A model generated the notes under the pieces. That model saw only the letters and a program-made list of their open reading frames with translations. It was not told where the DNA came from and searched no databases. The position numbers and the translations under genes were made by a program. Source: Capitulum mitella (taxonomy: Eukaryota; Arthropoda; Thecostraca; Pollicipedomorpha; Pollicipedidae). Taken from it: a DNA stretch of 64,000 bases. Shown in pieces: positions 11,221-21,444 of the stretch; position 1 is the stretch's first letter, and each line of letters starts with the position of its first letter. The DNA lies in contig CP099839.1 of NCBI GenBank assembly GCA_030062745.1, forward strand, positions 8,547,118-8,611,117. The letters are read 5' to 3'.

Positions 11221-12433
11221 TTAACCCTATTCCCGGCAGGGGGGGCGGAATCCGCCCCCCCTCGGGTTTTTTGCTTGCCAATTCCAGGCTTTTTAACGCA
11301 GCTTCACGAAACTTGGTCACTTTTCCTAGCTATTCTTTCTACGCGCTGTGACAAAATTTCAAAATTCTATTTTGCTCAGGGGTGGAGCCAGGCAACGTTT
11401 TTGGGAGGCACCTCATGCCATTTTTGGCCATGTTGGGGGTAAAATGAAAATGTCTGCCAAAAACAGCGTTTTAAAGCTAGAACTTAAAACTTTATATGGA
11501 TGTATAGCTAAATAGTTGGGCAATGTGCAGATGTAATTTTGTTTACCTGAGGTCATTTTACAGGGTTAGGTCAAGGTCAAAAGTCAAAATTTGTCTTTTT
11601 GCTATAATTTGGGCGCCGTTTTTTCAAATTCCAAACCCGGAATATATATGACGTAGAAGGGTGCCCTCTACTTGTATACCAAGTTTCAGCTTGATATCAG
11701 GTCGTGTCACGGAGCTATGACCTAAAATGTCAGTGCGGGTACCCTATTTCGCAAGAGCCATAATATGAAATTTTTTGAAATAGAGTGAATTCAAATGGTT
11801 GAAGACGTTAACAGATGATATTAAAGGCACACGAGATCATTCCAAGTGGCCTCAAGGTCACTGAAGGTCATTTAAGGTCAACGGTCACAAGTTGACCTGA
11901 GAAACGTGTGACCATGACAGTTCCCCCTTTTTCATGTCGCTGGCACCGCCTATGCTAACATCTTACAAACATTGTAATGCGATTTGTACTTCTTTAGTAT
12001 AACATGACTAGCAGAAGCCAAAAAAGGGTGTTTGCCTCTTTTGTTCACTCAGTTGTTAGAAAACTAATCCTCCTATTTTTGAAATCCTGTGAACGCCCAT
12101 GAATTTTCTTAAAATTTCAGATTTGCGGGCCCATGGTAAAAGCCCTATTCATAATCTCTCGATTCATGCCAGTTTCATCGAAATCGGTCCATAAACAACG
12201 GAGTTATAAGAAGTCGAAAAGTACCCCCATTTTGACATTTTTGCCCCCCTGTACCCACAAATTTCAAAATTTTGAAAATTTCTTTTTATAAAAATGTAGT
12301 TCACGTCACGGCAAATCGATTGCCGTTTGTTGCGATGAAATCGGACAAGTAGTTCTCGAGATCTCAGGGGGGCCGAATCCGCCCCCCTGCCGGGAATCGA
12401 CCATACCGTCTAGCCTTCCGGGAATAGGGTTAA
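11221..12433 (+). mobile_element. piggyBac-like non-autonomous element, copy A
   Basis: A 1.2 kb unit bounded by TTAA on both sides (11221-11224 and 12430-12433), with terminal inverted repeats beginning CCCTATTCCCGG and ending CCGGGAATAGGG. TTAA target duplication and a CCC-start terminus are hallmarks of the piggyBac superfamily. Just inside the ends are G-run/C-run palindromes (11239-11261: GGGGGGGCGGATCCGC-type). It has no transposase and no long open frame, so it would depend on a transposase encoded elsewhere. At 11,850-11,905 it holds AGGTCA words spaced by 4 bases (DR4-like). It is about 95% identical by eye, over the first 240 bases, to copy B in opposite orientation. Confidence 0.8.
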
Positions 12434-13282
12434 TCCTGTTTCGGGCTGGAGGGATTCGGCCCACTACCTCCGTTTTTTTTATTTGCTATTCTCAGGCTTT
12501 TGGGAACTGCTTCAGAAAAGTTAGTGACTCGTCTTAAATGTATGTTTGACGTGTTGTGATGAAATTTGGAAAATTTACCTTTTCTAGAGGCGATTCCAAG
12601 ACACGTTTTTGCCAGACATGTTTGGAAAATAACGTTCTTTCTGGAGACAGCGTACCTAGACGTGCTCATGTGTTATTTTGATGCGCTTTATGTCGTGGAC
12701 AGTTTGAATGGTCGAAATATTTCTAGCCTGCACACTTTCAAGCATTTCTAAGAAACTGTTAGTGAAGGATCCAGGGGGATGCAAAAGAACCTGCTTATGT
12801 TGTCTTTTTCCAAAGAGTTAATGATTAATTGCATGACGAAATCTAAGCTGATTATATATATTATTATATATGATTATAAAAGCATATGTAATTACAATAA
12901 ATTCTAATTATATAAGCATATATATTAATAAAGAAACCAAAGTTAATAATGATTTTATTATTATATATATATTATTTATATATTATTATTATTAATTAGT
13001 TCATATGGACATCTTTATTCTAATTTGCGCCTATAATTCACCTATATATACTGCCTGGTACGTCTCCAGGCATCGGTTTTCGGGTGCACATTTCTTCCAG
13101 TAATATGATCAGTGGGTCCAAAAGACCTCTGGATCTGGATCATGTGGACAATTTTGTTAGCTCCACATATACTAAGATCAAACGTCATATATTTGAGGGG
13201 AAATAAAAATCAGAGGCGGTACCAGGGTCATGTAAAAGAAGTATTTCATTTTGTCTTATTTCTGGGAAATTAGAACTCGATT
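12430..13282 (+). mobile_element. Older, decayed copy of the same TTAA element (left part)
   Basis: Starts at the same TTAA that closes copy A. TTAATCCTGTTTCGG..GGATTCGGCCC and the following 200 bases (TTTGCTATTCTCAGGCTTTTGGGAACTGCTTC...) are a diverged match to the first 200 bases of copy A in the same orientation. The interior decays into an AT-rich tract (12,841-13,020). A plausible right end of this older copy is CCGGGAGTAATAGGGTTAA at 14,979-14,996, which would mean copy B inserted into it. Confidence 0.5.
12841..13020. repeat. AT-rich low-complexity tract
   Basis: Composed mainly of TATATTATTATAT and AATTAT words with no open frame. It forms most of the loop between the two inverted 1.2 kb arms. 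Confidence 0.8.
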
Positions 13283-14493
13283 CAACCCTATTCCCGGAGG
13301 GCTAGACGGTATAGTCGATTCCCGGCAGAGGGGGGCGGATTCGGCCCCCCTGAGATCTCGAGAACTAATCGTCCGATTTCATCGCAACAAACGGCAATCG
13401 ATTTGCCGTGACATGAACTACATTTTTATAAAAAGAAATTGTCAAAATTTTGAAATGTGTGGGTACAGGGGGGCAAAAATGTCATAATGGGGGGTACTTT
13501 TGGACTTCTTATAACTCCGTTGTTTTGGACCGATTTCAGTGAAACTGACATGAATCGAGAGATTATAGATAAGCTTTTACCATGGGTACACAAGTCCGAA
13601 ATTTTGAGAAAATTCATGGGCATTCACAGGGTTTCAAAAATAGGAGGATTAGTTTTTTAACAACTGAATGAACAAAAGAGGCAAAAAGACTTTTTCGGCT
13701 TCTGCTAGTCATGTTATGCTAAAGAAGTGCAAATCGCATTACAATGTTTGTATAATGTTAGCATAGGCGGTGCCAAGGACATGAAAAAGGGGAAACTGTC
13801 ATGGTCACACGTTCTTGTGATCAGCTTGTGACCTTTGGCCTTAAATGACCTCCAGTGGCCTTGGGGTCATTTGGAATGATGTCGTGTGCATTCAATATTA
13901 TCTGCAAACGCTTTGAATCATTTGTATTCACTCTACTTAAAAAATTTCATTTTATGGCTATTGTGATATAGGGTACGCGCACTGACATTTTAGATCATAG
14001 CTCCGTGACCCGACCTGATATCAGGCTGAAACTTGGTACACAAATAGAGTATATAAAACGTCATATATATTCCGGGTTTGGCATTTGAAAAAACGGCGCC
14101 GAAATTATTGCAAAAAAACAAATTTTGAATTTTGATCTTAACCTGACTTTGTAAAGTCACCTCAGATAAACAAAATTACGCCAGTACATTGCCCAACTAT
14201 TTAGCCATACATCCATACAAAGTTTTAAGTTCTATCTTAAAATCTCTGTTTTTGGCAGGCATTTTCCTTTTACCCTCAACATGGCCAAAAATAGCCTGAG
14301 GTGCCTCCGAAAAACGTTGCCTGGCTCCGCCCCTGAGCAAAATAGAATTTTGAAATTTTGTCACAGCGCGTAGAAAGAATCGCTAGGAAAAGTGACCAAG
14401 TTTGGTGAAGCTGCGTTAAAAAGCCTGGAATTGGCAAGCAAAAAACCCGAGGGGGGGCGGATTCAGCCCCCCCCCTGCCGGGAATAGGGTTAA
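13282..14493 (-). mobile_element. piggyBac-like non-autonomous element, copy B (inverted)
   Basis: Reverse-complement copy of the 11221-12433 element. It begins TCAACCCTATTCCCGG (TTAA changed to TCAA) and ends CCGGGAATAGGGTTAA at 14493. The arms match along their whole length with scattered substitutions. Together with copy A it makes a 3.27 kb inverted repeat with 1.2 kb arms and an 0.85 kb spacer. No transposase is encoded. Confidence 0.8.
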
Positions 14494-17400
14494 GGGACAG
14501 AACACTGCTATCGCTGTGCGCTTCTTAGCCCCTCTTTTTCTGTTACCCGAACCCGCCTACGGGCGTTTTTCATGTGAATATAATATGGCATGTGGTACAC
14601 ATGGAAACGATTTTCGAACACAGATAAGCTCACCAGACTCAAAATATGTTGTAAAGTGAACTACCATTTCTCAAAAGCGTGTAGTATGTTTATGTGCCTC
14701 GGATACGTTCACGAATTCTTGAAATTGGCTTCTCCCTTACTCATGTGAAGCATCTGTCGGTTGCGGAAACTCCTATTTATGCCTTCATTTTGACTCCCTT
14801 AACCCCCTCTTTTCGGAATTTTCAACAGTTCTTGTTTTCAGAAATGCAGATATCGTTACAGGCTATCGAAAACCATTTTTCGTTAGGAAATCGGAGCAAT
14901 GGTTTTTTAGATCGCGGGGGCTAGAATGTGTCCCCGCACCCCCCATCAGCACGAAATCGTATGTGGCAGCCGGGAGTAATAGGGTTAAACGTAGGTTTTT
15001 CTTAGATTATTACTTACTGAAAACGTGTGTCACACTTCGTTGCTAAAGTCTCGATCCAGCAGTTCATTAATGGACAAAAGCATCTTCGATGATTCGGATG
15101 TTATAGTTCTCAGGAACGTGTTTCCCTGCTTTGTCTGGAGTGGAAAGAATGCTTGTGTGCGCAGGTCAGCATTTCGACAGTGACTTGCAAGGGCACCCAC
15201 ACCCACACGATCACTACATGACGTTTACGATTTGTCGCATCCAAATAGTGGATGTGAGAGTGGGCGCAATTTTCACGAACTGTTTGTCTCTGCGCCAAGC
15301 CGCATAAACTGCGGGCAGTCCTTGAGTCCTGGAAATGTTTTTTGGTATCAGTTTGTGTGAGTCACTCATAAAAACAAACAACACAACACGACCCTACTGC
15401 AATTCTCAGTTGACTGTACTGAGTTGCAGAGTGATCGGACCCTATTGGACTACTCCTGTGTCAGGAAGCAACGCATACCTCTACTTGGATGAAGTTCAGC
15501 ATTGCGAACTGACAGTGCCGCAGTCGTAGTTGCATGCACGAGCCCATGACGTGATTTTTTTTCTTCATGGTTAGTTGAATAAAAAGCGAGGGCTTTTGCA
15601 TTCTTTTCAGCCTATTTTGCGAATCGATGATTCTTCCTTTTGTCCTCACTGGTTTAAGAGGTCATCATGCCAGCGTCACGAGTGACGAATGGACTGCAAG
15701 TAAAGTTACTCGTTGCACGCTAAAGGGAAACATTCGGCTTTCCAGGCAAGAGGCGATTATCAGACGCCGGCTACACTGGCGACCATTTCAGGCACCCAAG
15801 TTTAGCATTATGTCACGGGCTCTTAACTTGAGAATGCCACAGGACATTTGTCACTAACTTACGTTGAGCTGTCTGACCACTCATTCCGAAACCCCGTGCC
15901 AGTCTGGCAGACTCTAACCAAAGAGAGACCGCGAGATTAACCAGGGGTCGACGGCAGTCAGTTTTTTCTTCCATTTAACCATCACAAACGGAGCAGGCAT
16001 CCGCTTTATGCTTTGCATGCGATATGCTTTGTTTGATCGTGACCAACGATAGGTGTGAGCCCTTCACGGGAAGGCCATGGGGAGATGAACAGCTTTCCAG
16101 TCCCGACCTCTGTTGAACAACTCCTAACTGCTGACGATGATCTGTGTCGTCGGCAGGAAAATCTCTGCTTAATGAGTCATTTGACTGCGGACGTTGCAGG
16201 CGCGTCGGTGGCCGCGTTGGCCGTTGGTGGATGCTTGTGCCTGTCACTTGTCGCGGCCTTGTGCAAAGGAAAAATGGCACCCTGAACAGGCTTTCGTGAT
16301 GCGGCGTAAAACATCGCACAAAAGTCACCTGGAAATGATTAGTCGGCCATGAGGCGCGCCAAATCTGGAAGCGCTCCCACCACGTTGTTATTTACACGGA
16401 ATTTGAGCTTTGTTGTCACTTAAGGTCTGACCGTCATCGCTTGCCACAGTGACAAACAAAGCAGTTAGTGCAAAATGAACAGGGCAGCAGTTCCGATGAC
16501 TGCGAATGACGCTTGCAGTTAAACCGACAATATAGTCTAATGGAGTGTTTGTGACGAAAGCATGCCTTGGTGACATCAACGATATTCTCAAAGTACCATT
16601 ACTAAAAAATAACATATATACCGATATCTGAGGATAATGGCATATACTTTGCTCCAGTATCCTTCACAGATGGATCTGTGTGACCAGCCTTCAATGGTTG
16701 TCTTGTCGATCTGTGACTCTCTCGGACAATTTCATTGTTCCGTTTTTGATGTGTGCTCTTTGGTTTCCTTCTTGAAATGCCTTCTATCAGTACCTATATT
16801 CGAAAGTGAGAAAGGTTGTACCGCCGACTTACATAATAACTTTTATATGGAATGTGCACATCTGGCGATAGTATGCTATGTGAAGCTCAGGTACGTCAGT
16901 CTTCAGCGACATCATGAGGTCCTATTTTTTTCATGTTTATTACAACCTATTTGAAAGGGACTCAAAGTGAAGGAATGACACAAAGCGCAGATATCTGTAT
17001 AAACATATATATATATATACATAAACATATATACTTATGTGTATGTGATGAGCATGTTGCCTTCAATGCAAGGAAACCCTTCAAGTTTTCATCACTTCAG
17101 ACCGTAAATGCAGTCATTTGTTGTATTGTTACGAGCGATCTTAGATCTATGTTCGCCAGTAAAAATGTAGGAATCGTAGAGAAGAATTTCAACATTATTG
17201 CGTGTCACTAGTCCGTGACAACATTTTTCTTATGCATGGGCCACAAGCCAGGAAGACACCCATTGATGGCAGGTGTTTCACCGCACCCTCTCTGATTCCG
17301 AAGCCATCACCGGTGCACCGTGAACAATGGATGTCGCACGTCCATGTCTTGATGTAAAATTCCGAGCTGTCCAGCTATTGGCCAGGATGTGCGCTAGAGA
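14494..17400. other. Intergenic with decayed TTAA-element remnant
   Basis: 14,494-14,996 looks like the right remainder of the older TTAA element: it holds a GGGGGCTAGAA..CCCC segment and ends CCGGGAGTAATAGGGTTAA. The rest has no recognisable gene; open frames reach 117 codons and have no motifs. A short (TA)n stretch is at about 17,005-17,020. The part nearest 17,400 may be 3' flank of cuticle gene 2. Confidence 0.35.
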
Positions 17401-17711
17401 TTTTGCATAGCAAAATTCTGAGCGATTGGCCAACCACGATCGTGCTCGAACTCAACGCAGAGCAAATAAATATTCCTACGTCCCGTGCGCATGACGAAAA
17501 GCCTCTTCTTCTCCTAAGCGTCACCTACCTACGCAGCGCTATCCAGCCGTCAAAGGCATCACCTGACACCAGGGTGACATCACTTGACAGGGTGACACCG
17601 TCTAGTGAGACCCCCGCAGACCGTCCAGGTCAGGTCAGGCTGCCTGGCGGCCGGGAGCGCGGCCACGGCCGCCGATCCAGACCACAGCACCCGTCAGGAC
17701 GGTCGGCGGCG

Positions 17712-18483
17712 TCAGACACGCGGCTTCAGCCCCTTCGGCGGCAGCATGAAGGCCACGCGGTAGCCATTGGAGTCGGCGACGTAGTCCGCCTTCTGGGGCA
17801 CGCCGTCGGCGTCCTGGAAGCTGTACCAGCCGCGCACCACGCCGTCGGGGGAGCGCATCTCGGCTCGGGCCGACTGCGCGCTCGTGTAGCCGAACCGGTA
17901 GCCGCCCAGCCCGTCCTGGGCGTGGTGCTGCGCCGTGATGGCGACCGGCAGGATCTCGACCCCTTTCGGGGCGTCGGTCGGGGTGGACGAGCCGTCCAGC
18001 GCGTTGGCCACCGCCTTGAGGCCGAGGGCCGCCTTCTTGGCGGTCAGCACGGCCACCAGCGACTTCACCACCGGGTCTTTGAGCGCGCTGGGCTCCAGCG
18101 GCGTTGTGTTGACGAAGCCGTAGCTGAAGGCTCCGCTGCCGTCGGTGGTCTTCTTGACGATGCGCGTGCCAGCTGTCGCCGCGACCAGCGCAAACAGCAC
18201 CTGTTGTGGGGGAGGGGGATATACCACATCCGCTAAAAATGTTCACATAAAAGCTAATCAAGCTGGGAACACCTCATGCCACTTGAAGGGGAAAAATTCA
18301 CTCCGGTATAGCTAAAGTAATGTTTTTTGGGGCCTTTTGAGAATGATGTCACAAACATCCACCGATTAATCACGGAAAACATCACGAAACTTCTACGGTC
18401 ACAAGCTGAAGCAATCTTCAGTTACCATTAAGTATTTCCGAAACGCAATGAACTATTCACAGCCGACTGACCAGCGTCCTCAT
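17712..18483 (-). CDS. RR-type cuticle protein, single chitin-binding domain
   Basis: Predicted secreted exoskeletal protein that binds chitin. Exon 1 is 18472-18483 (ATG AGG ACG CTG, then donor GTCAGT). The intron is 18201-18471, ending ACAACAG. Exon 2 is 17712-18200 including the stop. The product is about 166 aa. Residues 1-15 (MRTLVLFALVAATAG) are a signal peptide interrupted by the phase-0 intron after codon 4, exactly as in the plus-strand cuticle gene. A Lys/Ala-rich region follows at about 15-80. One chitin_bind_4 / RR domain lies at about 96-160, with GGYRFGY, E-M-R-S-P-D-G-V-V-R-G-W-Y-S-F, and Y-V-A-D-S-N-G-Y. The open frame could be read from a Met inside the intron, but splice sites and the paired gene argue for the short first exon. 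A long plus-strand frame over the same DNA is antisense and not a gene. Confidence 0.92.
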
Positions 18484-18537
18484 GGTGTGTCCTTCCGAGC
18501 ACCCTGCAACCAATGACCACAATCCTGGACGCCTCGC

Positions 18538-18550
18538 CATATATATATAG
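18538..18550 (-). promoter_or_regulatory. TATA box of cuticle protein gene 2
   Basis: CTATATATATATGG on the minus strand lies about 55-65 bases upstream of the ATG at 18483, the same spacing as in cuticle gene 1. The sequence is nearly palindromic, so weak divergent activity cannot be excluded, but no gene is visible on the other side. Confidence 0.65.
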
Positions 18551-18559
18551 CCGGCGGTC

Positions 18560-20137
18560 ACAGGCGAACGCAAGGGCGGAATTCATCATACCGCTCCCCG
18601 AGCGTCCCGAAACCGAGCACCTCTACCCAGCGCAAGACTCACGATATCGATATCGAGGCTTACGATATACTCAGACAGCGATCAGTTTCCCGGCGACAAC
18701 TCACGGCTGCGACCTCCCGGGCGCCCCGCCTGAGCGTGCCTCTGCGTCCCGCTCGTGACGGCAGGCGGCGGCTCACGGGCAAGGTCGGCCATCGGCCCTC
18801 TGCGGTGACCGCGTGTGGTCGACTCGTCCTTCGGTGGCGCTGCCCGCTCGGCTTTTACGGGCTGTATGCTTGGCACCGTCGCGATAACGGGGCGGCTGAT
18901 TGCACGCACATTCGTGCAGAAATCGCCGAGTCAACCCTGCGCGACCGCCACCGCCTGGCCCACCGTGTGGCACATCTTTACGTGGGTCTTACGAAAATAA
19001 TAATGAAAGTCATCTTCTAAAGCTAACAGCAACGTCAGATCAGGTCAGGATACCACATTTATAACACAAAACACGCAACGAATTGTCCAGGATAACGTCC
19101 ACCTAAGAGATACATCGTTATGGTCTTGTTTGGAGCTTGCAAATGCCTTGTCAATGTTCCTAAATCCTTATACCTGAGTTTCGTCAAATGGATTATAGCT
19201 TTGCTCAGATAGGCAATACAAACCAAACTTATGCAACGACTGAGTTGGCCTTAGGCCACTGAGGAGGCCAAAGTTGAACAATTTGCATAACTAAAAACAG
19301 GAAGCTTGGCGAACAGAGGCTTCCGGTCATTAGAAGAAACTGAGGAAGTACATCACCAAAACTTTAAGGGAATATAGAACTAAAATTGTACGTAATCTGT
19401 GTGTAAAAACGCCATTCATAGCATTGGATGCATAGTGAAACTGGAAGAATGTGGTCATTTTGTCCCGCATTTATCAACACAGCAAAGAAGATACCCGCAA
19501 AGACGCCCCTCGCCTTGCCGCATCCCCATCCCCCGCTGCCCGGCAAGCATACGGCGCAAGGAGGCCATAAAGGCCATAAAGCCAGCGCACCCGCCTCAAC
19601 CAACGCTGCACTCGAATGCAACACACGCATCCCTGGTGAGCGTCCGCAAAACTGTGCTACGGCCGCCGCCAACGCAGCTGACAGCCCCTGTGAGGCGAGA
19701 CGTAATATTGCTTCTGTCGCGGCGCAACCGTCGAACTCACCGACAAAGGATGTTCGATTCCGGTAGCTGGCATCAGTGGCCGGGAAAGGACCATGTTTGT
19801 AGGGTAATTATTGAGTAAAATATCACACATTTACTTTTACTATTACCTCAGAATGTCAAATATACCTTTTGGAACTGCTCAGATGATTCAGCAATACGAC
19901 CGCATGTCCCCGGCAGTGGCGATCATTTATCCGCCCTTGAAACAGGAGAGAATTTTCCGTATGGGGCGCTAGACGAGAACGTAGTTTGGTTATTTTCGTT
20001 ATGCGGATTCGAGTGGATGCCCAGTTTGCTTTAGCTCTCTTTGCAGATACAGACAAAACACTGACAGTGGTGCGTCATGTAACATTTCGTTCCTTTGGCA
20101 TGCGTCGATCTGAACAGGATTGGATATCATTCACGGT
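18560..20137. other. Intergenic, no gene recognised
   Basis: Upstream flank of cuticle gene 2. 18,590-18,990 is GC-rich and open in several frames on both strands, which fits composition and not coding. 19,400-19,800 has overlapping frames of 102-139 codons with His/Pro/Ala-rich content and no motif. GTTCGATTCC at about 19,750 resembles a tRNA B box, but no tRNA fold is present. Confidence 0.4.
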
Positions 20138-21444
20138 TTAACCCGACACTGCCTGGGGTTGACAAACAGGGCACCCCCTCGGTTTTTCTTGAATAACTTC
20201 TGAACCGTTAGAGTAAGGCCAACCAAATTTTCAGCACCTGTTCAAGCAATTAATTCTACATATTCCGACATCAAAAACCATTTTCATGCTAGGTCAGGAT
20301 ACAGAGATCTGATGTCATGAATGAACCCCTGCAAGCCTTGTTTTTGTCTCTTCGGACGAAGCGTGAACATGCTGCGTTTTTTTTGACATTATTTGCGAAT
20401 GTCATACATGGGTTATTTCGGTTGACATACCAAACGGTCCCCAAAAGAATATACAATCGTCACATGTCAACATTAACAGTCATGCTGCGTTACATGCATG
20501 GTGGCCATTGGGTTTGTTGGATGATTGGCATTGTGGTTTATAGCAGTGGTTGCCGCTGACCTTCCCCATCGTTCAAGTGAGACAAGCAAATATATGCGCT
20601 TAGCAAAGTTCACCAAATGGAATGCGGGGTCATGTCAGGTCACGTCACAGATAGCTCATGGTCATCAGTGAGGTCACGTCATAGGTAGATGTCGAAACAA
20701 AATGAAATGCCGCATGATCTCTGGAAGATCGTTCTGTAGCAGTGGACAGCAGTTATTGTTCCCAGTCAGAAAAGACGACTATCTGTCCTGGCCTGGCTTG
20801 ACCTTGACCCGCTAAAGAGCAGACAGGACATATTTAATAATCACGAGATGTCATTTCAGTTCTGTGCTTGATACACTTAAGAATCGCAGCGAGTAGTGTT
20901 TGCTCTTTGTCGGGAAGAATAATGCAACCTTATTTGACCTGAACTAGATTGACCTGGACTGGGTGAAACGCAGATAATGCAAAACTGATCATAAGAAGGT
21001 TTCACTTTCACCTTTTTTGCCACGTGGATGAAAACGGCTGCGAGAAAGTATCGATTTTTGGCATGGCAATACCAATATTTCGCTTCACCTAGTTTGACCT
21101 TGACCCGGCATTTTTTAATATTTGGTATGCATTTGATGCAGAAGATTGTGACCTTTCGTTTTATACCCAGCTGAAGATTCTAACACCGTTATTGCCGATG
21201 ATATGAAGTACAAGTTGGTGTCAGTTTTTCTGAAGTCGTGTTATGCGTTTTACGTCACCTGTGACGTCATCAGTCGCATGACCAGGGCTAACATAGTATT
21301 TTCTGGATCGCAAGACTCAGGGCCATCGACTGGTGGTAGACCGCTTCAGATCCGATGATTGGGTCCTGAGATAGCAAAGGATGTCCTTTTTGACACCCCC
21401 CGGCGGTTGCGGGTACAAAAACACGCCAGGCGGTGCCGGGTTAA
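20138..21444. mobile_element. piggyBac-like TTAA element, non-autonomous
   Basis: A 1,307-base unit bounded by TTAA (20138-20141 and 21441-21444). The left end is TTAACCCGACACTGCCTGG. The right end, read on the minus strand, is TTAACCCGGCACCGCCTGG, giving imperfect terminal inverted repeats of about 19 bases. C-run/G-run words follow just inside each end (GGGCACCCCC; GACACCCCCC). The interior holds several AGGTCA/TGACCTTGACC words (20,630-20,680; 20,800-20,815; 21,090-21,110). No transposase frame is present. The termini differ from the 11-14 kb family beyond the TTAACCC start. Confidence 0.7.

Noticed and set aside
17403-18236. 277-codon plus-strand frame
   Set aside because: It is antisense to a well-supported cuticle protein exon with signal peptide and RR domain; its composition is the complement of that gene.
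19740-19775. tRNA B box GTTCGATTCC
   Set aside because: No A box and no acceptor stem.
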